DNA of 64,000 nt from Desulfomicrobium macestii (GTDB taxonomy: Bacteria > Desulfobacterota > Desulfovibrionia > Desulfovibrionales > Desulfomicrobiaceae): NCBI RefSeq assembly GCF_014873765.1, contig NZ_JADBGG010000022.1, positions 1 to 64,000 on the forward strand, in the 5' to 3' direction. Shown in pieces: positions 9,178-17,474 of this stretch. Numbering within the stretch: the stretch's first letter is position 1; each line of letters begins with the position of its first letter. The position numbers and the translations under genes are program-made. The notes beneath the pieces were generated by a model. It was not told where the DNA came from. It worked only from the letters and a program-made list of their open reading frames with translations, and ran no database searches.

Positions 9178-9505
9178 GGATACGCCGTTGAATGGTCGAA
9201 AGTTGGTGTGGATGTGGCGGCACAGGTAGCATAGGCGACGCTGGATGCCTAGTCCGAAGTGTGCATGCACCCCACTGGGGGAGTTGACTAATCGCATCAT
9301 TTGATGGTTGAGACCCGGCAGCAGCAAGGTCGATTAACGTATTGGATTCATGACCAAGTTTGGGGCGCCTCCTTGTCTCATTTTTCACAAACAGCTTGAC
9401 CTTGATGGGGAGGTGATTTAAGAACCCCGCAAATCTGTCCTGTTCTTCCAACGCGTTGCGCGGTCAACCGGCAAATAGTATAACACGCTGTGATTTAAGG
9501 TATTT
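9178..9505. other. Divergent intergenic region lptD / dsr block
   Basis: 328 bases without a convincing gene. It must hold the leftward promoter of lptD and the rightward promoter of the RsbRD-like gene. A small CACCCCACTGGGGGAG hairpin is visible near 9268-9283. No repeats or mobile-element remnants were seen. Confidence 0.6.
9456..9484 (+). promoter_or_regulatory. Candidate sigma-70 promoter of the dsrMKJOP operon
   Basis: TTGCGC and TATAAC are separated by exactly 17 bases, and the -10 box lies about 22 bases before the ATG of the RsbRD-like gene. The -10 matches the consensus at five of six positions, the -35 at four of six. A prediction by eye, not a mapped start. Confidence 0.5.
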
Positions 9506-10024
9506 ATGGAACTACACAAATTTTTGGCCGACAACCATCACGTCATTTGTGCTCTATGGTCAGAGGCTATCATCAAGACCTATCCTGAAGAGGGCGCCAA
9601 GTTTTTTTCCGGATCTTCCAACCAGTTCGCCAATCCCGTGGGACATACTTTTCGCAACAACGTCGAGCGCATATATAAGGTACTGCTCAGCGATGCGGAC
9701 GTTGATGAGTGCTCCACCGATCTCGACGGAATCTTGCGCATCAGAGCTGTGCAAGGCTTCGCTCCGTCTGTTGCGCTGTGTTTTCTTCCTGCCCTCAAGG
9801 AGATAGTTCTCCGTCAGCTTGAGAAGACTTGTCCTGCCCTAGAAGCTAGCGCCATGCTGCATGACTGGAACACTCGTGTCGATAGACTGACAATGCTCGG
9901 ATTTGATCTTTACATGAATTGCAGAGAGCTTCTTTGGAAGCAAAAAGCGAATCAGTTATATAGTAGAACTCATAAATTGCTTGAGAGGGCTAATTTATTG
10001 AAAGACGAGGAGGTAGCGGGGTAG
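9506..10024 (+). CDS. RsbRD-like N-terminal domain protein
   Basis: 172-residue soluble, mostly helical protein. It resembles the RsbRD N-terminal domain family, a globin-like sensory helical fold found in stressosome RsbR proteins and as stand-alone proteins in sulfate reducers. Visible features are FLADNHHVICALWSEAIIKT and the segment NPVGHTFRNNVERIYKVLL. No STAS domain, membrane segment or DNA-binding motif is present, so it is only the sensor-like half. The ATG at 9506 has AAGG upstream. It lies 51 bases before dsrM and is probably the first gene of that operon, suggesting a regulatory or assembly role in the Dsr membrane complex; the ligand is unknown. Confidence 0.7.
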   Translation: MELHKFLADNHHVICALWSEAIIKTYPEEGAKFFSGSSNQFANPVGHTFRNNVERIYKVLLSDADVDECSTDLDGILRIRAVQGFAPSVALCFLPALKEIVLRQLEKTCPALEASAMLHDWNTRVDRLTMLGFDLYMNCRELLWKQKANQLYSRTHKLLERANLLKDEEVAG

Positions 10025-10075
10025 TGTCCGTTAAGTATATTTTTTGTGTTAACCCTTTAGCGAGGTAAAAGGTAC

Positions 10076-11089
10076 ATGAAAGCTCTTTACTCCCTTTTCC
10101 TGGTCTTTGCCCTCGCGGCATTAGCCCTAGTGGGCGCCGGGGCGTTGGGTATGGAAAAAGCCTTTGGGCTGTACATACCCTTCCTGGCAGTCGCGGTTTT
10201 TGTGGTGGGATTCTGTATGAGAGTTGTGGATTGGGGGAAATCGGCTGTGCCGTTTTGTATCCCCACTACATGCGGCCAGCAGGAGTCCCTGCCATGGATC
10301 AAGCAGAGCACCATCGAAAATCCATCCACCACGGGCGGCGTCGTGATGCGGATGCTTTTGGAAGTGTTGTTGTTCAGGTCGCTGTTTCGCAATACCAAGG
10401 TTGATCTGCATGAAGGTACAAGGGTTACCTACAGCTCAAGCAAATGGTTGTGGCTTGGCGCCTTGGCTTTCCACTATTCCTTTTTGACCATTGTCCTGCG
10501 GCATATGCGCTTTTTCACAGAGCCGGTGCCAGGCATTATCGCCGGCATTGAAGCCATGGACAGCATGCTGCAGATCGGCGCTCCGACGCTCTATCTTACC
10601 GACGTCGTGTTTGTCGCCGCCGTGACCTATCTTTTTGTGCGCCGCGTAGTGGTTCCCCAGATCCGTTACATATCTTTGGTGCAGGATTACTTTCCGCTGT
10701 TCCTGATTCTCGGCATCGCCTTTTCGGGAATTTTCATGCGGTATTTCGCCAAGGTCGACATCATTTCCGTCAAGCAGCTGGCCATGGGGCTGGTGACATT
10801 TTCCTGGGTCGTTCCGGAAGGGATCGGGGTGATGTTCTACATCCACATGTTCCTGGTTTCCGTCCTGCTGGCCTATTTTCCGCTCAGCAAACTCATGCAT
10901 ATGGGCGGCGTGTTCCTTTCGCCCACGCGCAACATGAACTGTGCTTCCAGAAAGTTCAGGCACATCAACCCCTGGAAGTTCGAGAACGTTCATTATCACA
11001 CATATGAAGAATACGAGGACGAATTCCGTGAGAAGATGGTCGACAAGGATCTTCCCGTGGACAAGCCTCTAGCAGAAGGAGCCGAGTAA
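10076..11089 (+). CDS. dsrM: Sulfite reduction-associated complex, membrane cytochrome b subunit DsrM
   Basis: 337-residue NarI-like integral membrane protein. DsrM carries heme b and oxidises menaquinol for the DsrMKJOP complex. About six hydrophobic segments are visible: one at the N-terminus (residues 3-25), a second at 32-50, then a domain starting around residue 125 (WLWLGALAFHYSFLTIVLRH, with a likely heme-ligand His). The C-terminus is hydrophilic, with PTRNMNCASRKFRHINPWK. The ATG at 10076 follows the weak AGGTAAAAGG. Its stop overlaps the dsrK ATG by one base. Length and position immediately before dsrK support the call strongly. Confidence 0.95.
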   Translation: MKALYSLFLVFALAALALVGAGALGMEKAFGLYIPFLAVAVFVVGFCMRVVDWGKSAVPFCIPTTCGQQESLPWIKQSTIENPSTTGGVVMRMLLEVLLFRSLFRNTKVDLHEGTRVTYSSSKWLWLGALAFHYSFLTIVLRHMRFFTEPVPGIIAGIEAMDSMLQIGAPTLYLTDVVFVAAVTYLFVRRVVVPQIRYISLVQDYFPLFLILGIAFSGIFMRYFAKVDIISVKQLAMGLVTFSWVVPEGIGVMFYIHMFLVSVLLAYFPLSKLMHMGGVFLSPTRNMNCASRKFRHINPWKFENVHYHTYEEYEDEFREKMVDKDLPVDKPLAEGAE

Positions 11090-12720
11090 TGTCTGATCTG
11101 CCACGCCCTGAAGCGCTTTTTGCGAATATCGACTACACTCCGCCCAAGGCGGACTGGATGGACGTGCCGGTGGAGATCAAACCCGGCCGGTACTGTTACG
11201 CAGCCAACCCGGACAGCGTGAACTACGTGGGTCTGCCTCATGCCCGCAAGTGGAATCCTCTCGACGACGACTGGAAACTCCCGGAGAACTGGCAGGAAAT
11301 CATCTTTAACGGTCTGCGCGAGCGTCTGCAGAAGTACCGCTCGTTCAAGATTTTCATGGACATCTGCGTGCGTTGCGGCGCTTGCGCGGACAAATGTCAT
11401 TTCTTCATCGGGTCCGGTGATCCGAAGAACATGCCTGTGCTGCGCGCAGAGCTGCTGCGTTCCGTCTATCGCGGCGAATTCACGACCTTCGGCAAGATCC
11501 TTGGCCGGTTTGCCGGTGGGCGCAAGCTGACTCCCGAGGTCCTCAAGGAATGGTGGTACTATTTCTTCCAGTGTTCCGAGTGCCGCCGCTGTTCCGTCTT
11601 CTGTCCTTACGGCATTGATACCGCCGAGGTGACAATCATCGGCCGCGAACTCCTGAACCTGCTGGGCCTCAACATCGACTGGATCGCCACTCCGGTGGCC
11701 AATTGCTACCGCACGGGCAACCATCTTGGCATCCAGCCGCACGCTTTCTTCGACATGATCGACTTTTTCTGTGACGACATCGAAGATATCACCGGTATCC
11801 GTCCAGAGCCTTCGTTCAACAAGAAGGGCGCCGACATTCTCTTCATCACCCCCTCCGGAGACGTTTTCGCCGATCCGGGTACCTATACCTGCATGGGCTA
11901 CCTCATGCTGTTCGAGTACCTGAAGCGCGAATACGGCCTGGACGTGACCTGGTCCACCTACGCTTCCGAGGGCGGAAACTTTGGTTTCTTCACCTCCCAT
12001 GAGACCATGAAACGCCTCAACTCCAAGATGTACATGGAAGCCGACCGCTTGGGCGTGAAATGGATTCTTGGCGGTGAATGCGGTCACATGTGGCGCGTCA
12101 TCCATCAGTACATGGACACGTTGAACGGGCCCGAATTCCAGCATTCGCGCATGGAAGTGCCCTCCAATCCGATTACCGGAACGGTGTTCAAGAATGCGGC
12201 CAGCACCAAGATGGTCCACATCGCCGAATTCACGGCGGACCTGATCAAGCACGGCAAGCTTAATCTGAACAAGAAGCGCAACGCCAACATTCACCTGACT
12301 TGGCATGACTCCTGTAACCCCGCTCGCGGCATGGGGCTTCTCGACGAACCCCGTTTCGTCGCCAAGAGCGTTGTCGAGAAGTTCACCGAAATGCCTGAGG
12401 GCACCATCCGCGAGCAGACCTTCTGCTGCGGTGGCGGCGCCGGTCTGAATGCCGGTGAGAACGACGAATTGCGCATGATGGGCGGACTGCCCCGCGCCAA
12501 TGCCGTCAAGTATGTCCATGACAAATACGGCGTGAACATGCTCGGATGCGTCTGCGCCATCGACCGGGCTGTACTGCCCAATTCCATGCAGTACTGGGTA
12601 CCGGAAGTCGATGTTTGCGGCTTGCATGAACTTGTTGCCAATGCCCTGGTCTTTCCTGGTGAAAAGGAACGCGAAACCGATCTGCGCGGTGAAGACCTGC
12701 CCGGGATGGAGGATGAATAA
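11089..12720 (+). CDS. dsrK: Sulfite reduction-associated complex, HdrD-like iron-sulfur subunit DsrK
   Basis: 543-residue cytoplasmic catalytic subunit related to heterodisulfide reductase HdrD. It is thought to reduce the DsrC trisulfide/disulfide. Two [4Fe-4S] motifs appear near residues 98-112 (CVRCGACADKCHFF) and 162-175 (CSECRRCSVFCPYG). A C-terminal CCG-type site (FCCGGGAGLNAGENDE, then LGCVCAIDRAVLP) binds the special catalytic cluster. A second Cys (HDSCNPARGMG) precedes it, as in HdrD. dsrM, dsrK and dsrJ overlap by one base each, so they are tightly coupled. Confidence 0.96.
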   Translation: MSDLPRPEALFANIDYTPPKADWMDVPVEIKPGRYCYAANPDSVNYVGLPHARKWNPLDDDWKLPENWQEIIFNGLRERLQKYRSFKIFMDICVRCGACADKCHFFIGSGDPKNMPVLRAELLRSVYRGEFTTFGKILGRFAGGRKLTPEVLKEWWYYFFQCSECRRCSVFCPYGIDTAEVTIIGRELLNLLGLNIDWIATPVANCYRTGNHLGIQPHAFFDMIDFFCDDIEDITGIRPEPSFNKKGADILFITPSGDVFADPGTYTCMGYLMLFEYLKREYGLDVTWSTYASEGGNFGFFTSHETMKRLNSKMYMEADRLGVKWILGGECGHMWRVIHQYMDTLNGPEFQHSRMEVPSNPITGTVFKNAASTKMVHIAEFTADLIKHGKLNLNKKRNANIHLTWHDSCNPARGMGLLDEPRFVAKSVVEKFTEMPEGTIREQTFCCGGGAGLNAGENDELRMMGGLPRANAVKYVHDKYGVNMLGCVCAIDRAVLPNSMQYWVPEVDVCGLHELVANALVFPGEKERETDLRGEDLPGMEDE

Positions 12721-13106
12721 TGTACGACAAGAATAAAATTCTGATCGGTCTTGCCGTGTTCGTGGTCTTCATGACCTATCCGTTTTGGAACAACATCGGC
12801 AGCGCCGCATATCAAAGACCCGAGTTGGAAAAGCCCAAGAACGCCAAGGACTGTGTGGAAAGCGTGGAATTCATGCGCGCCGAGCACATGGCCATGCTCA
12901 ACAACTGGCGCGATGAAGTCGTCCGCAGTGGGGAGCATGAATACCACTCCACGGCCAACCATCAGGTTTTCCAGAAGAGTCTGACCAAGACTTGCATGAA
13001 GTGCCATGAGAACAAGGATCAGTTCTGCGACAAATGCCATGCGACCGTTTCGGTGAACCCCTACTGCTGGGATTGTCATGTTGATCCGAAGGGGGAGAAG
13101 AAATGA
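12720..13106 (+). CDS. dsrJ: Sulfite reduction-associated complex, triheme cytochrome c DsrJ
   Basis: 128-residue periplasmic triheme cytochrome c. An uncleaved N-terminal anchor (residues 7-25, ILIGLAVFVVFMTYPFW) leads to three CXXCH heme-c sites packed into the last 45 residues: CMKCH, CDKCH and CWDCH. DsrJ is known for one heme with unusual His/Cys axial ligation; a candidate Cys is in NAKDCVESVEF. It begins on the last base of dsrK and its stop overlaps dsrO by four bases. Confidence 0.95.
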   Translation: MYDKNKILIGLAVFVVFMTYPFWNNIGSAAYQRPELEKPKNAKDCVESVEFMRAEHMAMLNNWRDEVVRSGEHEYHSTANHQVFQKSLTKTCMKCHENKDQFCDKCHATVSVNPYCWDCHVDPKGEKK

Positions 13107-13897
13107 AAACACAGCGTAGAAACTTTCTGAAGATCGCCGCCATGGCTGTTCTGGGATGGGGCGTGCGCCCTGCTTCGGAACTCATGGCCGCAGGCGGCGG
13201 AACCGCGAGCGAAGGCCTTCTCTTTGCTTCCCGGCACAAGGTTCATGCCGGGCCCAACACGCTTACGGCTTCGCGCTGGGCCATGGTCATCGATACCGCC
13301 AAACTCAACGAAAAGGTGATGGAAGACATCGTGCACACGTGTCACTCCATTCACAACGTCCCGACCATTCCGGGAAATCAGAACATCAAGTGGATTTGGG
13401 AAACGCACATGGATCATCTTTTCCTTGAAGATCTCCATGAGTATCAGCCCGAAGCGGGAGCCAAATCCGCGTTGGCCCTGTGCAACCATTGCGACAATCC
13501 TCCCTGTGTGCGCGTGTGCCCGACAAAGGCCACATTCCAGCGCGAAGACGGCATCGTCATGATGGACTTTCACCGCTGCATCGGATGCCGTTATTGCATG
13601 GCCGGCTGTCCCTACGGTTCACGGAGCTTCAACTTCATGGATCCGCGCAAGCATTTGGAAACGACAAATCCCGACTTTCCCACGCGGACCAAGGGCGTTG
13701 TTGAAAAATGCGAGTTCTGTGCTGAACGTTTGGCTGAAGGCAAGATGCCCGCCTGTGTCGAGGTTTCCGAAGGCGCGTTGGCCTTCGGCGATTTGGCCGA
13801 CCCTGAATCCGAAGTGCGCAAGCTTCTTGCAGAGCGTTTTTCCATCAGGCGTAGTCCGACCCTTGGAACCAAACCTTGTGTTTACTATCTCGTGTAA
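13103..13897 (+). CDS. dsrO: Sulfite reduction-associated complex, periplasmic ferredoxin subunit DsrO
   Basis: 264-residue periplasmic iron-sulfur protein exported by the Tat pathway. The signal begins MKTQRRNFLKIAAMAVLGWG with the twin arginine. Four [4Fe-4S] cysteine sets are visible: an early Cys pair region near HTCHSIHNVPTIPG, then CNHCDNPPCVRVCP, CIGCRYCMAGCPYG and CEFCAERLAEGKMPAC. This is the NrfC/DmsB-like arrangement that feeds electrons to an NrfD-like partner (DsrP). It overlaps dsrJ by four bases and precedes dsrP by 10 bases. Confidence 0.95.
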   Translation: MKTQRRNFLKIAAMAVLGWGVRPASELMAAGGGTASEGLLFASRHKVHAGPNTLTASRWAMVIDTAKLNEKVMEDIVHTCHSIHNVPTIPGNQNIKWIWETHMDHLFLEDLHEYQPEAGAKSALALCNHCDNPPCVRVCPTKATFQREDGIVMMDFHRCIGCRYCMAGCPYGSRSFNFMDPRKHLETTNPDFPTRTKGVVEKCEFCAERLAEGKMPACVEVSEGALAFGDLADPESEVRKLLAERFSIRRSPTLGTKPCVYYLV

Positions 13898-13907
13898 GGG
13901 GTGAGCC

Positions 13908-15062
13908 ATGCTTGAAAAAGCCATAAATGGATCAAAAATTTATTGGGGTTGGATCGCCTTTTTGCTCCTGCTTATGAGCATCGGGGCTGCGTGTTACTGG
14001 CAACAGCTCTCGCACGGCCTGACAATCACGGGTATGAGCCGTGATGTCACCTGGGGTTTTTACATCGCGCAGTTCACCTTCCTGGTCGGCGTGGCCGCAT
14101 CGGCCGTCATGCTGGTGATTCCGAAATACCTTCACAACTACCAGAAGTTCGGCAAGATTCTCATCCTTGGTGAGTTCAACGCCGTGGCCATGGTCATTTT
14201 GTGCCTGCTATTCATTGTCGCCGACCTCGGTTCTCCGCAGCGCCTGATGAACGTTCTCCTTCATCCCACACCCAACTCCGTGCTGTTTTGGGACATGGTG
14301 GTTCTGAACGGCTACCTGCTCATCAACATACTTGTGGGCTGGGTTACCCTTGAGGCCGAACGCAAACAGGTCGCGCCCCCCAAGTGGATCAAGTTCTTCA
14401 TTTATCTGTCGATTCCGTGGGCTGTTTCCATCCATACGGTCACGGCCTTCCTGTATTGCGGTCTGCCCGGCCGCGGTTACTGGCTGACCGCCGTTCTGGC
14501 CGCGCGCTTCCTGGCATCAGCCTTCGCCGCAGGCCCCGCATTCCTGATTCTGGTGACGTATATCGCCAAGATCTTTACCGGCTTTGATCCCGGTAAGGGC
14601 GTACTGTCCACGCTTGGAAAGACAGTGGTCTACGCCATGTGCGTGAACCTCTTTCTGCTCCTGTGCGAAGTGTTCACGGTTTTCTACAGCCAGATTCCCT
14701 CGCACATGGCTCACCTTCAGTACCTGTTCGTCGGCTATCACGGACACGGAGTGCTGGTGCCCTGGATGTGGTCGGCCATGATCATGGCCGTTGTCGGTAT
14801 CCTTATCCTGATCGATCCCAAGAACAGGGAGCAGGACAACCTGCTGATCATCGGCTGCCTGCTTATCTTCATCGGCGCCTGGATCGACAAGGGCCTGGGA
14901 ATGATCGGTGGCGGCTTTGTGCCGAACCCGCTGCATGAGATCACCGAATATGTGCCCAGCCAGCTGGAGCTTGGCGTATCGTTGGGTATCTACGCCACGG
15001 GCTTCCTGGTTTTGACCATCCTCTACAAGGTCGCGATCGGCGTTAAGCAGGAAATCGAATAA
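13908..15062 (+). CDS. dsrP: Sulfite reduction-associated complex, NrfD-like membrane subunit DsrP
   Basis: 384-residue NrfD/HybB-like integral membrane protein with about ten hydrophobic segments, starting at residues 11-30 (YWGWIAFLLLLMSIGAACYW). NrfD-type subunits exchange electrons with quinone and pair with ferredoxin-like subunits such as DsrO. Polar family positions include SRDVTWGFYIAQFTFLVG and FNAVAMVILCLLF. It is the last gene of dsrMKJOP and is followed at once by a terminator-like hairpin. Confidence 0.95.
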   Translation: MLEKAINGSKIYWGWIAFLLLLMSIGAACYWQQLSHGLTITGMSRDVTWGFYIAQFTFLVGVAASAVMLVIPKYLHNYQKFGKILILGEFNAVAMVILCLLFIVADLGSPQRLMNVLLHPTPNSVLFWDMVVLNGYLLINILVGWVTLEAERKQVAPPKWIKFFIYLSIPWAVSIHTVTAFLYCGLPGRGYWLTAVLAARFLASAFAAGPAFLILVTYIAKIFTGFDPGKGVLSTLGKTVVYAMCVNLFLLLCEVFTVFYSQIPSHMAHLQYLFVGYHGHGVLVPWMWSAMIMAVVGILILIDPKNREQDNLLIIGCLLIFIGAWIDKGLGMIGGGFVPNPLHEITEYVPSQLELGVSLGIYATGFLVLTILYKVAIGVKQEIE

Positions 15063-15071
15063 CAAGATAAT

Positions 15072-15105
15072 CGCGGGCGTTATTTTTAGCGTCCGCGTTT
15101 CTTAT
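15072..15105 (+). terminator. Terminator after dsrP
   Basis: CGCGGGCG (15072-15079) pairs with CGTCCGCG (15090-15097) around TTATTTTTAG, followed by TTTCTTATT. It separates dsrMKJOP from the downstream ferredoxin gene. A smaller AAAGGG/CCCTTT hairpin follows at about 15117-15134. Confidence 0.7.
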
Positions 15106-15238
15106 TCCTTGAAATTAAAGGGTTAATTCCCTTTGTTATCAAGGCCGCTATTTAGGTTTACAGCCTTTTTGAAGGTGTGTAAGGGTCCCTTATTCAACCC
15201 GCATAAGCGGGAATTAAAAAGAATTTTGGAGGTTGATC

Positions 15239-15427
15239 ATGGGTTATTCGGTTATCGTCGACAGCGACAAGTGCATCGGTTGTGGCGAATGTGTGGATGT
15301 TTGCCCTGTTGAAGTGTATGAGCTTCAGAATGGCAAGGCCGTCCCTGTGAACGAAGAGGAATGTCTTGGTTGCGAATCCTGCATCGAAGTTTGCGAGCAG
15401 AACGCCATCGTCATCGAAGAAAACTAG
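15239..15427 (+). CDS. Ferredoxin, 2[4Fe-4S]-type
   Basis: 62-residue ferredoxin. The first motif CIGCGECVDVCP is complete; the second, CLGCESCIEVCEQ, is also complete with Glu replacing the usual Pro, so two [4Fe-4S] clusters are expected. The ATG at 15239 is preceded by GGAGG with a 6-base spacer; an in-frame TTG at 15233 is too close to that site. It is an acidic cytoplasmic electron carrier, isolated by hairpins on both sides and so probably monocistronic. Its placement between dsrMKJOP and dsrAB makes it a candidate electron carrier for sulfur metabolism, by inference only. Confidence 0.93.
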   Translation: MGYSVIVDSDKCIGCGECVDVCPVEVYELQNGKAVPVNEEECLGCESCIEVCEQNAIVIEEN

Positions 15428-15439
15428 GTCTTTTTTTAA

Positions 15440-15464
15440 TGGCAGGCCCTGCCGGGGCCTGCCA
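15440..15464. terminator. GC-rich hairpin after the ferredoxin gene
   Basis: TGGCAGGCCC pairs perfectly with GGGCCTGCCA around TGCCG. The T run lies before the hairpin rather than after it on the + strand, so it is not a canonical intrinsic terminator. It may instead protect the mRNA 3' end. Confidence 0.5.
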
Positions 15465-15595
15465 GTTACCTCCGGCAATTTCAATTTTGAACTTCACGCT
15501 GTGCCCGGTCTGAAGTAATATATCCCAAGTCCCTTTTTTTCCATGTAATCGACATTTCTGCGGGATTGAACGTATCCCAGCGAGGGAATTTCTCC

Positions 15596-16297
15596 ATGAA
15601 TCTGGATTTATCGCAATTTTTCACGGAATATGAATCGCTTGTGGCTCAAGTCGATGCCGTCTTTCAAAAGGTTTCGGGCAATTTCGCCTCTGAAGTGCGT
15701 TGCAAGGAAGGATGCAGCGATTGTTGTCACGCCCTTTTCGATGTGACGCTTATCGAGGCCATGTACCTCAATCACAAATTTTCCGAGCTTGATGAAATCC
15801 GCAGGAATGAAATTCTGATCGAGGCCGACAAGGCCGACCGCAAGGCGTATCTTCTCAAGAAAAAGGCTTCGAAAGAGGCCGGTGAAGTCGATCATTCCGA
15901 AATTCTGCTCCGGACGGCCAAGGAGCGCCTTCGTTGTCCGCTCCTCGATTCCGCGGACAAGTGCGCTCTTTACGCTTATCGTCCCATCACGTGCCGGATT
16001 TACGGCATACCTCTTGATATCGGCGGTAAATCCCATACTTGCGGTTTGTCGGGTTTCGAACCCGGTCGCCCCTACCCAGCCGTCAAGCTTGAGCGTATTC
16101 AGGACATGCTTCTGTCTCTCAGCAACCGGGTTCTGGATTCCGTAGGATCCCAGTATGCCGATTTTCGCCTGATGTACGTGCCTGTCTCCACGGCGCTCAT
16201 GACGGTTTATTCCGATGAATTTTTTGGCACTGGCGGTGTCCAGGCCGAGGCGCCCATTGAGCAGGGGACTTCTGAACCCGGAGGCAAAGATGTATAG
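15596..16297 (+). CDS. YkgJ-family cysteine cluster protein
   Basis: 233 residues from the ATG at 15596 (GAGGGA upstream; an in-frame TTG at 15566 is less likely). The cysteine pattern near residue 38 (VRCKEGCSDCCHALF) and the later CPLLDSADKCALYAYRPITCRIYG form the YkgJ/UPF0153 cysteine cluster, thought to bind zinc or an Fe-S cluster. A charged helical insert (EADKADRKAYLLKKKASKEA) lies between them. Its stop overlaps the next gene by eight bases. It sits between the two dsr modules, so a role in Fe-S or siroheme protein maturation is possible but unproven. Confidence 0.8.
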   Translation: MNLDLSQFFTEYESLVAQVDAVFQKVSGNFASEVRCKEGCSDCCHALFDVTLIEAMYLNHKFSELDEIRRNEILIEADKADRKAYLLKKKASKEAGEVDHSEILLRTAKERLRCPLLDSADKCALYAYRPITCRIYGIPLDIGGKSHTCGLSGFEPGRPYPAVKLERIQDMLLSLSNRVLDSVGSQYADFRLMYVPVSTALMTVYSDEFFGTGGVQAEAPIEQGTSEPGGKDV

Positions 16298-16661
16298 ACC
16301 CATGAACATGACTGACGAGCACGAAGCGCAGAAGAAGGCCATCTATGAAAAGATGGCACCACGCAGACGCAAGTTCGTGGATCGGATAGGTTACGATCGC
16401 TGGAATCCTTTTGCCGAGCCAAAGGAGCCGATCGAATGGCGGACCGACGGAACAAAGCGCACGACTCAGCAGCTTGTGCGTGAATATTTGCAGAATCATG
16501 CCCCTGAAAAGTATAGCAATGCCTACGGGCAGGGCGTTCTTGAAATGTGTTTGGGCATGGTGAACGGTGATGAGCGATACATTGGAATGTTTGAATTTTC
16601 CAGATGGTATGCTGCAGAACTTGAAAAGCATAATATCGATATCAACGACTATATGCCCTAG
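16290..16661 (+). CDS. Unknown conserved-looking protein between the dsr modules
   Basis: 123 residues from the ATG at 16290, preceded by GGAGGC and overlapping the end of the YkgJ-type gene by eight bases. It is a soluble charged protein with a basic N-terminal helix (KKAIYEKMAPRRRKFVDRIG), then RTTQQLVREYLQNH and an aromatic C-terminus (ERYIGMFEFSRWYAAELEKH). It has no Cys motif, membrane segment or signal. I do not recognise the family. The tight coupling to its neighbours and the TPR gene 10 bases downstream suggest a shared accessory function. Confidence 0.75.
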   Translation: MYRPMNMTDEHEAQKKAIYEKMAPRRRKFVDRIGYDRWNPFAEPKEPIEWRTDGTKRTTQQLVREYLQNHAPEKYSNAYGQGVLEMCLGMVNGDERYIGMFEFSRWYAAELEKHNIDINDYMP

Positions 16662-16671
16662 GTAGGTACTT

Positions 16672-17295
16672 ATGAAACAAAGAGCTGATTATGGTCCTAA
16701 AAGTGTCGATGCGTTAAAGGCCGCATTGCAAGATAATCCGGATTCTGCTGCACTTTTGTATAATCTGGGCGTTTCCCTGGTTGCTGACCGGAACCTGACT
16801 GAAGCGAAAAAAGCATTTGAAGAAGTGCTGGCGCTGGAGCCGAACATAGCGGAAGCTTATGTGCAGCTTGGTGGATTGGCAATGCACGAGGGTAATCTGG
16901 ATGAATGTCTCAAGATGAACAAAAAAGCTGCCGAAGTACGGCCGCGCTTTGCTGTTCCGTGGGGAAATATCGGATTTGTGCACATGCAGCAGCAAAATCC
17001 GGACAAGGCTGTGAAGGCGCTTAAAAAGGCATTGAGCTTTGATCCGCAATTCATCCAGGCTCATACTACTCTTGGCAGTGCCTATCTTGCTCTAGGAGAT
17101 CCGGACGGATGCATCATGCAATGCTCAAAAGCGCTCGAAATTGAACCGATGTTTGGCCCTGCATACAATAACATCGGTCTTGCGTATCTTGACAAGGGCG
17201 AACCCAAGAAGGCCATCATGTATTTTGACAAGGCTCTAGAAACCGGATTTGAGGTTGAAGCTCAAGTGCTTGAAGAAATCAAGCAGTACCGTTAA
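16672..17295 (+). CDS. Tetratricopeptide repeat protein
   Basis: 207-residue protein made of about five TPR units. Recurrent signatures include NPDSAALLYNLGVSLVADRN, EPNIAEAYVQLGGLAMHEGN, RPRFAVPWGNIGFVHMQQQN, DPQFIQAHTTLGSAYLALGD and EPMFGPAYNNIGLAYLDKGE, at roughly 34-residue spacing. No signal peptide, so it is a cytoplasmic protein-protein scaffold. It starts 10 bases after the preceding gene and ends 180 bases before dsrA. It may be an assembly or chaperone factor for the Dsr enzymes (inference from position). Confidence 0.9.
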   Translation: MKQRADYGPKSVDALKAALQDNPDSAALLYNLGVSLVADRNLTEAKKAFEEVLALEPNIAEAYVQLGGLAMHEGNLDECLKMNKKAAEVRPRFAVPWGNIGFVHMQQQNPDKAVKALKKALSFDPQFIQAHTTLGSAYLALGDPDGCIMQCSKALEIEPMFGPAYNNIGLAYLDKGEPKKAIMYFDKALETGFEVEAQVLEEIKQYR

Positions 17296-17328
17296 GCCAA
17301 GCCCAGACTGGGTTGAGCGAAATACAGG

Positions 17329-17390
17329 TTGACAAAACGGCGGCATTGTACGAAGATTCACGAGCATCAATTTTTCAGAACTAGCTGAAA
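17329..17390 (+). promoter_or_regulatory. Candidate dsrAB promoter and operator-like dyad
   Basis: A perfect -35 TTGACA lies at 17329-17334. A weak -10 (GAAGAT) sits 17 bases on, and the dyad TTTCAG-aactag-CTGAAA lies at 17373-17390, just downstream. The 180-base gap before dsrA, the strong AAGGAGG ribosome site at 17461-17467 and the dyad fit a dedicated, regulated dsrAB promoter. Predicted by eye. Confidence 0.45.
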
Positions 17391-17474
17391 TTGTTAAGAG
17401 GTTGAGGGTCGCGCAGTAGTTTAATACCAGCGCGATGACTGTGCACGGTCTAATCTTTTTAAGGAGGATGTGTA

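Noticed and set aside
10996-12627. 543-codon open frame on the minus strand opposite dsrK
   Set aside because: It mirrors dsrK, a certain gene with Fe-S motifs; long antisense frames are expected in GC-rich codon-biased genes.
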